NCBI GenBank assembly: GCA_013215465.1 | Contig: JABSOW010000022.1 | Location: forward strand, 3,138-67,137 | DNA length: 64,000 nt | Direction of reading: 5' to 3' | Origin: Colwellia sp. | Lineage (GTDB): Bacteria; Pseudomonadota; Gammaproteobacteria; Enterobacterales; Alteromonadaceae | Shown here: piece after piece, positions 18,383-27,802 of the stretch | Layout of the letters: each line of letters starts with the position of its first letter | Position numbering within the stretch: the stretch's first letter is position 1 | Position numbers and translations under genes: made by a program | Notes under the pieces: model-generated | Told to the model about the DNA's origin: nothing | Database searches by the model: none | Seen by the model: only the letters and a program-made list of their open reading frames with translations

Positions 18383-18408
18383 AAAAAGGCGCTTTTTAGC
18401 GCCTTTTT
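18383..18408 (-). terminator. Rho-independent terminator of deaD
   Basis: The stem AAAAAGGCGC/GCGCCTTTTT with the loop TTTTTA lies 20 nt after the deaD stop codon. A/T tracts flank both sides, so it could work in both directions. Confidence 0.85.
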
Positions 18409-18428
18409 CACATTTTAATGATCACAAA

Positions 18429-20267
18429 TTAGTTCTGACGTTGTGGACGTTCACTACGGCGACGAGGAGCTTCCTGTCTAACTACTTGTTCATCTGATGT
18501 AGTAATAGCAAGCGGTTGACGACGAACACGCACACCTTTTAGTTGTTTAAACAATTCATCAGGAATGCCTTTTGGTAACTGCACAAAGCTATGCTTTTCA
18601 TGCAAGTTAATCGCACCAATATAGCTACTATCAAGTGATATTTCATTGGCTATAGCGCCAACAATATCACCAGGACGTGCACCATGCTCTTTACCCACTT
18701 CTAAGCGGTAAGTCTGCCAATCAACATCATTGCGATTTACTTTAGCTTTACGTGGTCTGTCATCACGTGAACCACGCTGACCATTTCTATCACCTCGGCT
18801 ATCAGCACGAGAGTCACGACGAGAATCTCTACCGCGATCATTACGATCATTTCTATCACGGCTACTACGCTCACGTGTATCACGGCGCGGCTTAGGATCT
18901 TCTTTCGGCTCTAATGGTTGCTTTAATTGTTTTTGGAATAACAATGCTGCCGCTAAATCAGTCATCGATAATTCAGATTCACTGGCTATCGTTTCAATAA
19001 TTTCACGCATACTTGCTAAATCTTTTGACTCAACAATTTTAGCTATTTCATCACGGGCACGTTCAATACGTTTTTTACCAAGTTCTTGAATATTTGGTAA
19101 TTCATACATATTCACGGTGCCAGATGTTAAACGCTCATAATGACGTAATGAATACATTTCACGTGGGCGAACAAAAGCAATTGACATGCCTTCACGACCC
19201 GCACGACCTGTACGACCAATACGGTGAACATACGCTTCATTATCACCTGGTAAGTCATAGTTGATAACTAATGAAATACGAGGGATATCTAAACCACGAG
19301 CCACTACATCAGTTGCCACTAAAATAGACGACTTGCCTGATTTCATTTGATCAATACAACGCTCTCGTTGCGCTTGGTTCATATCGCCATTAAGCGCTAA
19401 TGCAGGGTAACCAGCGCGCTCTAATTTTTCTGCTACATCAACAGTATCATTACGGGTACGCACAAAAATGATCATGGCATCATATTCTACAATTTCAGCA
19501 ATACGCTCTAACGCGGTCATTTTAGTAATGCCCGTTACTTTCCAAGCATATTGAGTAATATTAGCTTTTGATTGCTTAACTGCGGCAATTTTAATATGCT
19601 CAGGATCTTTTAAGAAACGGTTAGCAATTTTACGAATAGCTGGCGGCATAGTTGCAGAGAACAAACACATTTGCGTAGTTTTTGGTAAGTGATCCAAAAT
19701 CCACTGAATATCTTCTAAGAAGCCCATGTTTAACATTTCATCGGCTTCATCAAGAACACATACTTTTAAGTCGCCTAATTTTAGACTCTTACGGCGTAAG
19801 TGATCCATTAATCGACCAGGTGTACCAACAACAACTTGCGCACCGCGCTCTAGTTGTTGAAATTGTGGACCGTAAGATTGGCCACCATACAATGTAGCAA
19901 CACGTAGACCTTTCATGTTTTTACCGAAAGATTCAATTGCTTCAGCAACTTGCATCGCTAATTCACGAGTTGGTGCTAACACCATTAATTGTGGTTTTTT
20001 AATTGAGGTATCAATTTTTGCCAAAGCAGGTAAACCAAAAGCGGCAGTTTTACCCGTGCCAGTTTGTGCTTCACCTAAAACATCTTTACCAGCTAATAAC
20101 GGCGGGATAGTTTGTGCTTGAATATCCGTAGCTGAAGTAAAGCCAATTGAGGTAATGGCCGTTAATAAATCTGCTGGTAAGCCTAAGGTATCAAAACCGA
20201 TAGCAGTGCTTGTTTCTTCAGTTTTGTTTTGATCGGTATTTTGATCGATATTATTTTGTTCAGTCAT
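18429..20267 (-). CDS. deaD: ATP-dependent DEAD-box RNA helicase DeaD (CsdA)
   Basis: A 612-residue helicase. The core carries the Q motif (FTSATDIQAQ), motif I AQTGTGKT, motif II DEAD (VLDEADEML), motif III SAT, and HRIGRTGRAG. After it comes an Arg/Asp-rich linker (about residues 470-525, RDxRxD-like repeats) and a DbpA-type RNA-binding domain (about 525-600: DWQTYRLEVGKEHGARPGDIVGAIANE). CsdA unwinds structured RNA in 50S ribosome assembly and mRNA decay, above all in the cold. The gene has its own promoter 400 nt upstream and a long leader, as expected for a cold-shock-controlled helicase. Confidence 0.95.
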   Translation of the reverse strand: MTEQNNIDQNTDQNKTEETSTAIGFDTLGLPADLLTAITSIGFTSATDIQAQTIPPLLAGKDVLGEAQTGTGKTAAFGLPALAKIDTSIKKPQLMVLAPTRELAMQVAEAIESFGKNMKGLRVATLYGGQSYGPQFQQLERGAQVVVGTPGRLMDHLRRKSLKLGDLKVCVLDEADEMLNMGFLEDIQWILDHLPKTTQMCLFSATMPPAIRKIANRFLKDPEHIKIAAVKQSKANITQYAWKVTGITKMTALERIAEIVEYDAMIIFVRTRNDTVDVAEKLERAGYPALALNGDMNQAQRERCIDQMKSGKSSILVATDVVARGLDIPRISLVINYDLPGDNEAYVHRIGRTGRAGREGMSIAFVRPREMYSLRHYERLTSGTVNMYELPNIQELGKKRIERARDEIAKIVESKDLASMREIIETIASESELSMTDLAAALLFQKQLKQPLEPKEDPKPRRDTRERSSRDRNDRNDRGRDSRRDSRADSRGDRNGQRGSRDDRPRKAKVNRNDVDWQTYRLEVGKEHGARPGDIVGAIANEISLDSSYIGAINLHEKHSFVQLPKGIPDELFKQLKGVRVRRQPLAITTSDEQVVRQEAPRRRSERPQRQN

Positions 20268-20658
20268 AATTAAATTTCATCTTCGCAAGGCAGGTATTAA
20301 CGAAGAACAGAAAAAAATCACAAAACAATAGAACACCTTCAATCGACGTATTGATCAGAAGAAGATCGAACGCGGAAAGTGTACTGATAAATAATTTTTA
20401 ATTGCTAAGTCTTAAACCTGCGTACATCATACGAGGAAACCACCAGGAAGACTTAAAGCGCATAGTGTATTGTCACACTATATTTCTGCTGGAAACGAAA
20501 TGTTCAGCTGGGCAAGTCTATTGGGCGGTATAACCCCCACTCATTTTCGATTTATTTATCGTTCATTCTAAATAATGAAATCAATAAATAATGCACTTCC
20601 TTGTAACTTTCAGTGCTATTGCTGATTTTGTTGAAAAAAACAACATCCCTTCATCGAG
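20268..20658 (-). promoter_or_regulatory. Long 5' leader of deaD
   Basis: About 390 nt lie between the predicted start site (about 20658) and the deaD ATG, with no reading frame of note. Hairpins visible on the transcript side include AAGTCTT/AAGACTT (20408-20456) and the ATAGTGT/ACACTAT helix around 20464-20482. Long leaders that control cold-induced translation and autoregulation are known for deaD and cspA in E. coli. A similar role here is inferred. Confidence 0.55.
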
Positions 20659-20664
20659 GCGCGC

Positions 20665-20692
20665 ATTATACGCAGTTTAACGGAATACACAA
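20665..20692 (-). promoter_or_regulatory. sigma-70 promoter of deaD
   Basis: On the minus strand TTGTGT (20687-20692), a 16-nt spacer and a perfect TATAAT (20665-20670), followed by a GC-rich GCGCGCC discriminator. It is the only strong promoter in the 540-nt gap between the SapC-like gene and deaD. Confidence 0.7.
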
Positions 20693-20810
20693 GAGATTTA
20701 ATTGATAATAAAAAATTATCAATCACAAGTTCAAAGGAACCTACACTAGATAACTGAATTAAAAGAACAACTAGAAATTAATAATTATATTATTGTTCTA
20801 TTTTATATAA

Positions 20811-21509
20811 TTAATCTGTTAACTTAATCCGCACTAAATGATTAATGCGTTGCAATGAGAATATTGCCGCGTAAATAGCAGGTAAGGCTAATACCTTTCT
20901 TAATTCAGAAAAGGACTGCTCTGACAAAGCAGCTAATTTCTTTTCATCAATCACATATAAGCCATTAATAGAATACTCATCCTCACCTTCTAGTTTAAGG
21001 TTCAAGGTTTGTGGGACTAATAAGTCTTTATCTAACAGTAATTTAATAAAGTTTTCTGTTGCATTGGTTTTTTCAATATAACTAACAATGCGCTCACCTT
21101 TATCTGTTAGCCATTGATTTTGAACTCCATTTTCATCAAATAACGCCTCACCTTCAGTTTTGTTAACTAAAAATGAGTCTGCATCAAAGCACAATACAGC
21201 GTTATCTCTATTTTTTTCTTGATGAAGTAAAAAAGGATAAAGAGTTAAACCTTCAGGTTTGTAAGCTGCTTGCCAAGTATCGTCACGAAAGAATAAATTT
21301 TCTTCGCTCTTCAGACCTAATAACGCGATAGCTTTAAATTGCCCTGTGCCCGCATCTTTAATAAAAACTATCGGAAACTCTTGACTTGCAGCGATAAACT
21401 CTTGCACTACCACTGGGGCAAAGTGTTTGTTTTTACTTTGTTGCAAGTTTTCATTATTTTTAATTTTAAGCTGGCCATGGGCACTATTATTTATCGCTTT
21501 AATATCCAC
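20811..21509 (-). CDS. SapC-like protein in TonB receptor/halogenase locus
   Basis: A 232-residue protein without a signal peptide that matches the SapC family (PF07277 type): HFAPVVVQEFIAASQEFPIVF near the N-terminus, then ALLGLKSEENLFF, and a central PEGLTLYPFLL. The family name comes from a Campylobacter S-layer cluster. In marine and xanthomonad genomes it mostly occurs beside TonB receptors and tryptophan-halogenase-like genes in carbohydrate loci, and its role is unknown. It follows halogenase 1 by 29 nt and is the last gene of the run. Confidence 0.85.
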   Translation of the reverse strand: MDIKAINNSAHGQLKIKNNENLQQSKNKHFAPVVVQEFIAASQEFPIVFIKDAGTGQFKAIALLGLKSEENLFFRDDTWQAAYKPEGLTLYPFLLHQEKNRDNAVLCFDADSFLVNKTEGEALFDENGVQNQWLTDKGERIVSYIEKTNATENFIKLLLDKDLLVPQTLNLKLEGEDEYSINGLYVIDEKKLAALSEQSFSELRKVLALPAIYAAIFSLQRINHLVRIKLTD

Positions 21510-21538
21510 TACTAATTCTCCAATTCATTGCTAATACT

Positions 21539-23095
21539 TTATAGTTTTTGAAAACCATATTGACTGACTTTTCTCAGTAACTCATGGTTTGACGGCAATT
21601 GTTTTTTAATTTGTTCTGTAACTACTTTTACTTGCGCATAATGCTGTTTTGCTATGTCTTGTTTGTTAAATGAACTTTTATTAAAGCTTAGGTCTTGGTT
21701 AAACTCCATACCATAAAGTACATATTGATAGCTGTCTAACGGGAAAGGCTCATAAACATTGTCAAAATCATAATTAGATATCAATTGATGTTTCCACCGT
21801 GCTAATCGCTCTAACAGGCTATCTGGCACTGTATTAAGGTTTTTATTATCTTGCCAAAAAGGTTCATCTCTTTTTGAAAGATAATAATGCATTTTGATAA
21901 AGTCGATGGTTTTATCCCATCTAAACTTAAATGATTTATTAACTTGTTTTTCAACAAGTCCCATTGAGGCGCGGTCACGCGGAAATAGTTCAGCTAACAT
22001 GTTAGCTGAGGCTTCAATAAGAAAAATAGCCGAAGCCTCTAAAGGCTCAACAAATGCAGCAGATAAGCCAATAGCAAAACAGTTTTTATGCCAAAATTTA
22101 TCTCGATAACCTACATTCATTTTAATCAATCGAGCATCAAGTTGATCAGCTTGTGGCCCTATATAGTCTCGTAAAATTTGCTCGGCGCGATCATGGCTAG
22201 TATGTGCTGATGAATAAACATATCCAGTACCTCTGCGATTCGCTAAAGCAATATCCCAAGTCCAACCTGCTTCATGGGCAGTTGAAATAGTACTACTTGC
22301 TATAATGGTATTTTCTGATTCATAAGGCACTTGAATGGCAAGTGCGTGATCCGTTAACAAGATATCATTAATCTTTTTAAAAGGAATATCTAAGGCATCA
22401 CCTATTAACAAGCTTTTAAATCCGGTACAGTCAACAAAAAATCCACCGCGAATATTACCCGCTGTATCAGTATTAATAGAGTCAATATAACCATCATTAT
22501 CAAGATTAACGGCGGTAACATTAGCGGATATATGCTGCACACCAAGTTGACTTGTTGCATGTTCTCTTAATAGATCAGTAAACAAACCTGCGTCTAAATG
22601 ATAAGCGTAATTTTGAATACCTTCAAATTCTTTATTGGTAATAAGTTTTGGTGCTAACCCAAGCTCACAAATAGTTGCTTGTACACTAATGCTATCGGCG
22701 TAACTTTCGTTACGGCCAATATCACCTAAATTCCAATAAGGCGCTAAATTGAATTCATTAGAGTCAAACATAGAAGTAAACAAATGGTAATAATGATTAT
22801 TTATGCCATTTTGTGGAGCTTGTTTCCAGTTAACAAACTTAGTTGCTTGTTTAAATGATGCATTACATTTAGTGAGAAATGTGCTTTCACTGATACCAAG
22901 TTCAGCTAAGGTTTTCCGCATCGTTGGCCAAGTCCCTTCTCCAACCCCTATAGTGGGTATATCAGGAGACTCAATTAAGGTAACTTGAATGGCGGCAGGG
23001 TCAGTGCTATTAAATCGTTTAGCTAATTTTGCTGCGGTCAGCCAACCGGCAGTGCCACCACCAACAATAATAACTTGCTTGATTGTTTGTTCCAT
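21539..23095 (-). CDS. Flavin-dependent tryptophan-halogenase-like protein 1
   Basis: A 518-residue FAD enzyme of the tryptophan halogenase family. It has the dinucleotide site IIVGGGTAGWLTA (residues 9-21), GVGEGTWPTMR, the putative catalytic Lys82 (NASFKQA), the GWTWDIAL strand corresponding to the WxWxI motif, and EPLEASA with the conserved Glu. I chose the ATG at 23095, which puts the GGG at the same distance from the start as in its paralog. A GTG at 23107 would add four residues. Known members chlorinate tryptophan, but those encoded beside TonB receptors in carbohydrate loci have unknown substrates. It starts 14 nt after its paralog. Confidence 0.88.
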   Translation of the reverse strand: MEQTIKQVIIVGGGTAGWLTAAKLAKRFNSTDPAAIQVTLIESPDIPTIGVGEGTWPTMRKTLAELGISESTFLTKCNASFKQATKFVNWKQAPQNGINNHYYHLFTSMFDSNEFNLAPYWNLGDIGRNESYADSISVQATICELGLAPKLITNKEFEGIQNYAYHLDAGLFTDLLREHATSQLGVQHISANVTAVNLDNDGYIDSINTDTAGNIRGGFFVDCTGFKSLLIGDALDIPFKKINDILLTDHALAIQVPYESENTIIASSTISTAHEAGWTWDIALANRRGTGYVYSSAHTSHDRAEQILRDYIGPQADQLDARLIKMNVGYRDKFWHKNCFAIGLSAAFVEPLEASAIFLIEASANMLAELFPRDRASMGLVEKQVNKSFKFRWDKTIDFIKMHYYLSKRDEPFWQDNKNLNTVPDSLLERLARWKHQLISNYDFDNVYEPFPLDSYQYVLYGMEFNQDLSFNKSSFNKQDIAKQHYAQVKVVTEQIKKQLPSNHELLRKVSQYGFQKL

Positions 23096-23109
23096 CGTAG
23101 ATACCACGC

Positions 23110-24681
23110 TTATAACTTGCTAAAACCATATTGAATAACTTTTTCAACAAGTGCCCTTTGTTCTGGCATTTTTTCTATTAATAATTCACTGGCCTTATTA
23201 ATATCGTCAAATAATTTACTCGCTCTTTCTGTATCCGTATATTTGGAGCTCACAGTTTCCAAGTCAGTTTCAAAACCCATTCCATAAAGAATATATAAAT
23301 AGCTATCTAAATTGAATGGTTCCCAAGCATTTTCAAAATCATATTTTGTCGGCGGCTGACTACGCCAAAAACTTAATCTTTGCTGTAAGTTACCAGGAAT
23401 ACTTTTTGGATCACAATTATCTATCCAATACTGGCTATCCCTTCTGTCTGAAATACAGTAATGTAATTTAATAAATTCAACGGTTCGCTCCATGCGCATA
23501 GTAAGATGTTCATTAAATTTTCTCTCCACGTATGCCATCTCTGTCTTTTTACGTGGAAATTGTGTGGCTATCATATTTGCAGCTGCATCAAATAAAAAAA
23601 TAGCTGACGCTTCTAACGGTTCAATAAAGCCCGCTGACATACCTATCGCTACACTGTTTTTATGCCAAAACTTTTTATGGTAGCCATGGTTAAGTTTAAT
23701 TTTCCTAAAGGTAAGTTCACTGGTATCTTGTTCACCAATATATTCAATAAGCTGTTGTTTGGCTGCCTGATCAGAAATATATTTACTTGAATAAACATGC
23801 CCAACACCTCGACGATCTTGAAGGCCTATATCCCATATCCATCCAGCTTCTTGTGCGGTAGCTATAGTATGGGTTTTAATGGCTTGTTTTTTATCTGGGT
23901 AAGGTACTTGAACCGCAAGTGCGGTATCATTAAAAATAACATCGCTAATACTTTGCCAAGCAATGTTATAGGTTTGTTTTATAATTAAGCCTTTAGCGCC
24001 ACTGCAATCAATAAAGAAGTCAGCTTTAAGTTGCTTATCGCTAACATGGTCTGTTTCTACATGCGTGATAAACTCATCGTTATCTAATACAACCTCGGTA
24101 ACATTAGCACTGACAAAATTAACACCTAAGTTGTTAATACAATGCTTCTTTAAAAACGTAGCAAACTTAGTGGCATCTAAGTGATAAGCGTATTCTTGCG
24201 CTGCAGTATATTCTGACATAACAATTTGTTTCGGCGCTAACCCGTGATCACACAACCTTGCTTGTGAAGCAACGGTTCGGTCATAAGGTAAACGGGTATC
24301 TTTGTCTTGTTGTAGCCAATAAGGGGCAAGATTAAAGTCATATGAAGAATGACTTACGGTACTCAGCGGATGGTAATAACTAGGTGGACTAGCCTGATCT
24401 ACTTTTTTGGTCCAATTAACAAATTCAGCGCCCTGCTTGAATGTTACATCACACTCACGAATAAAATCAGTTTCACTAATACCTATTTTATGTAAAGTAC
24501 CTCTTAAATTTGGCCAAGTACCCTCTCCTACCCCGAGAATAGGAATATCGGGTGATTCAACCAATGTCACTTTCACACCATTTTCATGTTTACTGTTTAA
24601 TGTTTTTGCCAATATAGCCGCACTTAACCAACCAGCAGTGCCACCACCAATAATAAGAATATGATTATTGTCTATTGTCAT
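23110..24681 (-). CDS. Flavin-dependent tryptophan-halogenase-like protein 2
   Basis: A 523-residue paralog of the downstream gene, colinear along its whole length: ILIIGGGTAGWLSAAIL, GVGEGTWPNLR, Lys82 in DVTFKQG, GWIWDIGLQDRRGVGHVYS, and GFIEPLEASAIFLFDAA. The family reduces FAD with an outside flavin reductase and makes hypohalous acid that the Lys passes on. No flavin reductase is encoded nearby. The two copies differ throughout, so the duplication is old and both are probably used. Its upstream neighbour is the TonB receptor, 160 nt away behind a hairpin terminator. Confidence 0.88.
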   Translation of the reverse strand: MTIDNNHILIIGGGTAGWLSAAILAKTLNSKHENGVKVTLVESPDIPILGVGEGTWPNLRGTLHKIGISETDFIRECDVTFKQGAEFVNWTKKVDQASPPSYYHPLSTVSHSSYDFNLAPYWLQQDKDTRLPYDRTVASQARLCDHGLAPKQIVMSEYTAAQEYAYHLDATKFATFLKKHCINNLGVNFVSANVTEVVLDNDEFITHVETDHVSDKQLKADFFIDCSGAKGLIIKQTYNIAWQSISDVIFNDTALAVQVPYPDKKQAIKTHTIATAQEAGWIWDIGLQDRRGVGHVYSSKYISDQAAKQQLIEYIGEQDTSELTFRKIKLNHGYHKKFWHKNSVAIGMSAGFIEPLEASAIFLFDAAANMIATQFPRKKTEMAYVERKFNEHLTMRMERTVEFIKLHYCISDRRDSQYWIDNCDPKSIPGNLQQRLSFWRSQPPTKYDFENAWEPFNLDSYLYILYGMGFETDLETVSSKYTDTERASKLFDDINKASELLIEKMPEQRALVEKVIQYGFSKL

Positions 24682-24793
24682 GATAAATTCTCGCTATTAA
24701 CTTATTATATATTGCTATATTTAGATTTTACATAGTGTTTTTTGAGAGATAAACTTGAAAACCAAGAGTAAACAACATTTAATTTAGATAAAT

Positions 24794-24824
24794 AAAGTAA
24801 GGAAATCAATAATTTCCTTACTTT
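24794..24824 (-). terminator. Hairpin terminator/attenuator after the TonB receptor
   Basis: Perfect 13-bp arms AAAGTAAGGAAAT and ATTTCCTTACTTT with a 5-nt loop lie 17 nt after the receptor stop codon. The T-tract after the stem on the minus strand is short (TATTT), so partial read-through into the halogenase genes is plausible. Confidence 0.65.
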
Positions 24825-24841
24825 TTATTAAGTGTTATTTC

Positions 24842-27424
24842 TTAAAAGCGATAAGCAACTTTAAAGTAAACATTACGACCATTCTCTGCAGATAAACGCA
24901 TTGAATCAAATGCTGTTGATAAACGCTGAGTAGTACTTTCATCTAATAAGTTAGTAGACTCAAGGCTTACATCAAGATTTTCAGTGGCATGCCATGTAAT
25001 GTTACCATCGAGGAAACCATGAGCATCCCATAAAGTAGCACCACCAATGCCTGTTGATTCAGCAATGAAGTCATCACGGTATGTATAAGCAAGGCGTGTA
25101 GAAATCACATCATTTTCATAATACGCGCTTAAGTTATAGCTGTATTTAGATAAACCAGCTAAATCTTTCTTCACTATACCACCATTTTCTTCACCTAGAT
25201 CTTGTAAACCAAATCCTTCAGTATAGGTAAAGTTAGCTGACCAACCAAAATTGCCCATTTGCTGTTGATATTGTAATTCAACCCCTTGAATTTGACCACC
25301 AAGGCCTTGACCTGGTTCGTTCAAGATAAACTCTACACCATCACTAGGTCTGATGATGGTACTTTTGTTTGCACCTGGCGTAATGAAAGACTGGATATCT
25401 TTATTAAAGAGCGTTGCAGAGACTAAAGACTCTTCGTTAAAGTACCATTCAACACCGATATCAGCTTGTGTCGCACGGAACGGGTCTAATGCAACAGTAC
25501 CACGGCTAATTTGACGTGTATTTTCAACAACATTCGCTGCAGGGTTTAAGAAGGTATAGTTAGGACGACTGATAACCTTAGCAGCTGAAACACGTAAGAT
25601 TACGCTTTCAGACAAATTAATTGCCAAGTTAAAGCTTGGTAACCAATCGGCATAATCACTTGATTCTTGATCACGAATATCAGTATTAAAGAAGTTATTG
25701 AAGCTAGCTTCTGTTTCTGTTTTCACATAGCGTAAACCAACGTTACCGCGATAGTCATCACCATCAAAATCACCTTGAACATAAATAGCAAAGATATCTT
25801 CTTTAATTACGCCAAAAGTTTCTTTTCTAGGTGTTGGATCTTTCTTAACGCTATCATAAAGAGATATGAGCTTATCACCATCAATTTTAGCTATATTACT
25901 TGGGGTACTACCACCTAAACCGATACCTGAGTGGTTAAATTGACCATCAGCAAAGTCAGCTTTAGTTAAACCAGTAGGAAGATCATCTAAGTTCCAAGCA
26001 ACACTACTACTTGATATTTCATGGTCACGTAATTTAATCCCCGTTTTTAAGTTTGAAATAGGTCCCCATTCAACATCAAAGTCAAAGTCAACTTGGGCAA
26101 ATGTTTCTTCATCTTCACGATGACTTGCTACTAACCCAGCACCAACTAATGCAGATTCTGCATGATTACTTGGATCGGTACCATTTGGGCTTAAAAGAAA
26201 ACTGTCATGTCCTCTAAAATCAAAATCTATTGATTGGTTAGGATTTAGTGACTGCCAAACGCCAACATAATCACCACCATCACCACCAGTGGCTTTAGTA
26301 TTACCTATCTTAGCATTTACGTTAAAGCTGTCCGCTTCATAATTGATTTCATAAGCAATTAAGCGAGTATCAACTTGTGCATTACGTGATTTTGACTCTT
26401 CAGTCGCTGGGCGATTAAAAGTACCATGTAAGGCTCTGCCATTGTCTGGGCCAAACTCTGTAGCACCATCTACCAAGGCATTAAACCCTGCAACACTACC
26501 AGTTCCTGCATTAAACGCTTCTGGCGTTGGTGTCGCAATTAGAAGATAGTTCTCGTTAGTATTACCAGAATCTAACTCTACATTTAGATAATGCAAATTC
26601 ATTGAAAGTGCATCACTAGGCGCATATTCAACGGTTAAATCAATAGTGTTACGCTTACGATCTTGTTCAAACAATGAAATACCAGCGCCGGCCCAACCAT
26701 CGTCTAAGTAGTTTTCTGCTTTATGGGCGCGACCAATACTTTCAAGTGTTGATAATACCGCTAAAACACCAAAATTTTCGTCTTCATTTTTCCAGCTGTA
26801 CATACCTGTAGCACCTTTACCATTATCACTGGCAAGGCTGTTATCCTGAATCTCAGCTGAGAAGTAAGCAGTATTAGCATCAAGATCTAACGGTTTTCTG
26901 GTACGTACTTCGACCGTACCGCCTACACCACCTTCATCTAAGTAAGCCATTGGTGATTTATAAACATCAACACCCGCAACTAATTCGGGTGGTAACAAGT
27001 CCATATCGAATGAACGTGATGCAGATTGTTGTGCAAACCAACCAGTAGATGCAACATAGTTGCCATTCATAGTTACTAAGGTTAATTCTGGGTTCGTGCC
27101 ACGGATAGAAACACTACCACCTTCACCGGCAAAGTTTCTTGCTATAGATACACCAGGAACACGCTGAAGAGATTCAGCAATATTACGATCTGGAAACTTA
27201 CCAATGTCTTCAGCTGAGATTGAATCAACCACCGCATTGGCAAAACGTTTTTGGTTTAATGCTTCTTTTTGAGACCCCCGGATCCCGGTAACTTGAATTA
27301 CTTCAATCTCTTTATCTGCAGATTTTTTTTCATCCGCCGCCATAGCTTGTGATGAAACCCCAGCAGCTATAATGAGAGCGATTGAGCTAGCTAATACGCC
27401 TTTTTTAAATGTTTTAGTTGACAT
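24842..27424 (-). CDS. TonB-dependent receptor, carbohydrate-locus type
   Basis: An 860-residue outer membrane receptor: signal peptide ending SSQAMA, a TonB-box-like EIEVIQVTGIRGS, the plug with SISAEDIGKFPDRNIAESLQRVPG and DVYKSPMAYLDEGGVGGTVEVRTRKP, and a barrel ending VAYRF. These strings place it in the TonB-Xanth-Caul group (TIGR01782), whose members mostly import oligosaccharides. I chose the ATG at 27424, preceded by AGGGAAAG. Two LacI-type operators lie 93-127 nt upstream, so a LacI repressor, probably the one at 29.7 kb, should control it. The substrate is not shown by the sequence. Confidence 0.9.
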   Translation of the reverse strand: MSTKTFKKGVLASSIALIIAAGVSSQAMAADEKKSADKEIEVIQVTGIRGSQKEALNQKRFANAVVDSISAEDIGKFPDRNIAESLQRVPGVSIARNFAGEGGSVSIRGTNPELTLVTMNGNYVASTGWFAQQSASRSFDMDLLPPELVAGVDVYKSPMAYLDEGGVGGTVEVRTRKPLDLDANTAYFSAEIQDNSLASDNGKGATGMYSWKNEDENFGVLAVLSTLESIGRAHKAENYLDDGWAGAGISLFEQDRKRNTIDLTVEYAPSDALSMNLHYLNVELDSGNTNENYLLIATPTPEAFNAGTGSVAGFNALVDGATEFGPDNGRALHGTFNRPATEESKSRNAQVDTRLIAYEINYEADSFNVNAKIGNTKATGGDGGDYVGVWQSLNPNQSIDFDFRGHDSFLLSPNGTDPSNHAESALVGAGLVASHREDEETFAQVDFDFDVEWGPISNLKTGIKLRDHEISSSSVAWNLDDLPTGLTKADFADGQFNHSGIGLGGSTPSNIAKIDGDKLISLYDSVKKDPTPRKETFGVIKEDIFAIYVQGDFDGDDYRGNVGLRYVKTETEASFNNFFNTDIRDQESSDYADWLPSFNLAINLSESVILRVSAAKVISRPNYTFLNPAANVVENTRQISRGTVALDPFRATQADIGVEWYFNEESLVSATLFNKDIQSFITPGANKSTIIRPSDGVEFILNEPGQGLGGQIQGVELQYQQQMGNFGWSANFTYTEGFGLQDLGEENGGIVKKDLAGLSKYSYNLSAYYENDVISTRLAYTYRDDFIAESTGIGGATLWDAHGFLDGNITWHATENLDVSLESTNLLDESTTQRLSTAFDSMRLSAENGRNVYFKVAYRF

Positions 27425-27516
27425 CGACTTTCCCTTATACACGTTTATTTTTTAATAAATATATTTTTACTTAATAATAGTACTTTATTTATACATAATA
27501 TTTTATTCTCGTTTTA

Positions 27517-27530
27517 AGACAGCGCTGTCA
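27517..27530. promoter_or_regulatory. LacI-type operator 1 upstream of the TonB receptor
   Basis: aGACAGCGCTGTCa contains the perfect 12-bp palindrome GACAGCGCTGTC with a central CG, the usual LacI-family form. The same core recurs 21 bp away and at 29.56 kb. It lies about 95 nt before the receptor start, close to the probable promoter. Confidence 0.8.
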
Positions 27531-27537
27531 TAAATAA

Positions 27538-27551
27538 TGACAACGCTGTCA
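27538..27551. promoter_or_regulatory. LacI-type operator 2 upstream of the TonB receptor
   Basis: TGACAACGCTGTCA has one base off perfect symmetry. Its centre is 21 bp, two helical turns, from that of operator 1, so both can be bound on the same face. With its flanks it nearly matches the NagR box AATGACARCGYTGTCATT that I recall from Xanthomonas. Confidence 0.8.
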
Positions 27552-27711
27552 TAAGACAGTAAAACCATACCGCGTATTTTTTAATTTATCTAGTGTAAAT
27601 TGATAATCAATTGAACACTTATAACGTAAAGTGATATAACAACATGTATATAAAGGTTTTTTATCTTTTACACTTACTAACATTAAATAACATTTTTTGC
27701 TGTTTTAATGT
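27552..27711. other. Intergenic region between pgi terminator and receptor operators
   Basis: AT-rich DNA with no gene or clear hairpin. It belongs to the 378-nt gap whose ends hold the receptor promoter with its operators and the pgi terminator. Confidence 0.5.
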
Positions 27712-27748
27712 AAAAAAAGTGCTACCGATTATTAATCGGCAGCACTTT
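27712..27748 (-). terminator. Rho-independent terminator of pgi
   Basis: On the minus strand the stem AAAGTGCT-g-CCGAT/ATCGG-t-AGCACTTT runs into seven T residues. It lies 55 nt after the pgi stop codon, so pgi is not normally co-transcribed with the receptor. Confidence 0.85.
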
Positions 27749-27802
27749 AAAATAAATAAGCGCTATATTTAGTTAAAAGCAGTTTTGCTTTTTATTTAAA
27801 CA

